8,443 nucleotides of DNA, from positions 1-8,443 of the forward strand of contig JBOFLG010000233.1 of assembly GCA_051657745.1 (NCBI GenBank), in the 5' to 3' direction. Made by a program: the position numbers and the translations under genes. The notes under the pieces were generated by a model. That model was not told the DNA's origin. It saw only the letters and a list, made by a program, of their open reading frames with translations, and made no database searches. Below, piece after piece: positions 7,858 through 8,443 of the stretch. This DNA comes from JBOFLG01 sp051657745 (lineage in GTDB: Bacteria > Actinomycetota > Actinomycetes > Actinomycetales > Dermatophilaceae). Numbering within the stretch: position 1 is the stretch's first letter; every line of letters begins with the position of its first letter.

Positions 7858-7863
7858 CTCCCT
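7858..7863 (-). promoter_or_regulatory. Ribosome binding site of the exported-protein gene
   Basis: On the minus strand AGGGAG is followed by 8 bases and then the ATG at 7849. This supports that ATG as the start and agrees with the signal peptide beginning there. Confidence 0.8.
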
Positions 7864-7966
7864 GCGTGTGATTTCTGACGCCCCGAGTAAACCCTCAGCA
7901 GGTCACGACAATGAGGGAAATCTTCTTTCGATCTCGTGACGAGAGAACGGAATTCCTTCGCGCTTC
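7864..7966. promoter_or_regulatory. A/T-richer upstream region of the exported-protein gene, with a 13-bp palindrome
   Basis: This stretch is clearly lower in GC than the genes around it, as expected for a promoter region. TCTCGTGACGAGA (7932-7944) is a palindrome with a single central base, a possible operator about 85 bp upstream of the ATG at 7849. A weak minus-strand promoter candidate is TTGTCG followed 16 bases later by TACTCG, just upstream of the gene, but the match is poor. I do not assign a regulator. Confidence 0.35.
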
Positions 7967-8254
7967 TTACGTCACTGTCTCGCCTCTGGCCGAGCCCGCC
8001 GGTCGAGGGAGAGGATTCGCGCTCGACTCGGTTTCGCGGGTGTCGTGAGTGGCGCGCTCGGTGAGGATGACGAGGTGCTGGTCGTTGATCGGGGCCGGGA
8101 ATCTGACCTGGCTGCCACCGATCTGCCGCCCGCCGACCGGGGGTCGTCGTGGTGCCCTGCGCCGAGGTCCGCCCGGGTTGTGGCCGGTCGTGGTCTTCCG
8201 TCTCTCGCTTTTCGCTGGAGAGCGAACCGTCTGAGGGTCAACGAGACTCGTCAT
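7967..8254 (-). CDS. Small hypothetical protein (95 aa), uncertain
   Basis: From the ATG at 8254 the frame codes 95 residues beginning MTSLVDPQTVRSPAK. Residues 15-40 are rich in Arg/Pro/Gly and look disordered. From residue 41 the composition is more protein-like (GGRQIGGSQVRFPAPIND, then QHLVILTERA), with mostly G/C-ending codons. A purine run AAAGGGGG sits 5 bases before the ATG, a usable ribosome site, and a GTG two codons upstream is an alternative start. It resembles no family I know. It is divergent from the DUF222-like gene, and the start codons flank a shared palindrome. It also lies 117 bp upstream of the exported-protein gene on the same strand. Other frames here are open too, so this could be a chance ORF. 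Confidence 0.4.
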   Translation of the reverse strand: MTSLVDPQTVRSPAKSERRKTTTGHNPGGPRRRAPRRPPVGGRQIGGSQVRFPAPINDQHLVILTERATHDTRETESSANPLPRPAGSARGETVT

Positions 8255-8259
8255 CCACA

Positions 8260-8267
8260 CCCCCTTT
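8260..8267 (-). promoter_or_regulatory. Candidate ribosome binding site of the small minus-strand ORF
   Basis: On the minus strand AAAGGGGG is followed by 5 bases and the ATG at 8254. This is the main support for that ORF being translated and for preferring the ATG over the GTG at 8260. Confidence 0.4.
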
Positions 8268-8270
8268 CAT

Positions 8271-8286
8271 TCGTACGCGCGTACGA
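8271..8286. promoter_or_regulatory. Perfect 16-bp palindrome, SOS-box-like operator in the divergent promoter
   Basis: TCGTACGCGCGTACGA reads the same on both strands. The actinobacterial LexA site is TCGAAC-N4-GTTCGA. This palindrome matches it at all but one position in each half, with the change symmetric (T for A at position 4 and its complement). It fills the spacer between a putative -35 and the -10 at 8288-8293, where a bound repressor would block transcription. In Mycobacterium tuberculosis several 13E12-family genes are LexA-regulated, which fits the gene downstream. Another dimeric repressor with a related site is the alternative. Confidence 0.6.
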
Positions 8287-8287
8287 G

Positions 8288-8293
8288 TACTCT
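8288..8293 (+). promoter_or_regulatory. -10 box TACTCT of a leaderless promoter
   Basis: TACTCT fits the actinobacterial TANNNT consensus. Six bases separate it from the ATG at 8300, so the expected transcription start is the A of the start codon. A weak -35 candidate (TTTCAT, 8265-8270) lies 17 bases upstream with the palindrome in the spacer. The ATG lacks a properly spaced ribosome site: AGGGG ends one base before it. Both points favour a leaderless mRNA. On the minus strand TAGAGT (8294 to 8289) is a weaker -10 candidate for the divergent ORF. Confidence 0.5.
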
Positions 8294-8299
8294 AGGGGT

Positions 8300-8443
8300 A
8301 TGGACCGGGGAGGATTCAGCAGCCGCGTCGCGGCACTGCGCGCGGAGTGTGTGGCGCTTGGTCGTGAGTTGGTTGTCGAGGGGGCGTCGCTGTCGGTGGT
8401 GGAGGCGTTCGAGGTCGGTGGGGAGTTGCAGGGCCTGGTGAAC
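8300..8443 (+). CDS. N-terminal 48 residues of a probable DUF222/13E12-family HNH endonuclease, cut by the window end
   Basis: Only 48 residues are visible, starting MDRGGFSSRVAALRAEC. They form amphipathic helical sequence (VAALRAECVALGREL, then LSVVEAFEVGGELQGLVN), resembling the N-terminus of the DUF222 domain that precedes a C-terminal HNH nuclease in actinobacterial 13E12-repeat proteins. That resemblance is from memory and the diagnostic HNH motif lies beyond the window, so the family call is tentative. These genes are often multicopy in a genome. Codons here use more G than C at third positions (GTG, TTG, GGG) than the carboxylase does, a mild sign of a different origin. Expression is probably controlled by the palindrome directly upstream, from a leaderless transcript. 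Confidence 0.5.
   Translation, partial: MDRGGFSSRVAALRAECVALGRELVVEGASLSVVEAFEVGGELQGLVN

Noticed and set aside
8049..8234. Plus-strand frame of 61 codons in the intergenic region
   Set aside because: Composition looks like a shadow of the minus-strand ORF, and it lacks a convincing ribosome site.
8238..8270. Ten-codon minus-strand ORF (MKGGVDDESR) as a leader peptide
   Set aside because: Nothing but an ATG supports it; it overlaps the start of the 95-aa ORF and has no attenuator-like structure or diagnostic codons.

Overview
The window is very GC-rich. Its coding strand strongly prefers G or C at third codon positions, and some intergenic stretches are lower in GC. Together with a DUF222/13E12-like partial gene, a single-chain biotin-dependent acyl-CoA carboxylase and an apparently leaderless promoter, this points to an actinobacterium (Actinomycetes; a Nocardioides-like or mycolata-related lineage is plausible, but the species cannot be called). 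No rRNA, tRNA, insertion sequence or CRISPR array is visible.

Left part (1-6527, + strand): the 3' part of an integral-membrane protein gene ends in five in-frame 42-bp tandem repeats. It is followed 59 bp later by one very large gene (999-6527, 1842 aa). That gene carries biotin carboxylase, a linker, a biotin carrier domain (biotinyl Lys625), a large central region and carboxyltransferase halves on one chain. The order is that of the eukaryotic cytosolic acetyl-CoA carboxylase, not of the usual split bacterial AccA/AccB/AccC/AccD. The two genes are probably co-transcribed.

Middle (6528-6814): a non-coding convergent interval. It holds a 49-codon protein-like stretch that continues in the carboxylase frame after its stop and resembles the C-terminal end of a nucleotidyltransferase, perhaps a gene remnant. 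Two perfect inverted repeats follow, which can serve as terminators for the converging genes.

Right part (6815-8443): on the minus strand is an exported protein of 344 aa that is visibly a tandem duplication of a ~128-residue unit. Upstream of it lie an A/T-richer intergenic stretch and a small, uncertain minus-strand ORF (95 aa). That ORF is divergent from the start of a plus-strand gene cut by the window end, probably a DUF222/13E12-type HNH endonuclease. The divergent interval has a perfect 16-bp palindrome lying exactly between the putative -35 and -10. It differs from the actinobacterial LexA/SOS box by one symmetric base per half-site, and the spacing places the transcription start on the ATG itself.

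The best leads are the eukaryote-like carboxylase, the SOS-box-like operator with a leaderless promoter, the internal duplication of the exported protein, and the in-frame repeat tail of the membrane protein. I do not see a clear new multi-gene system.
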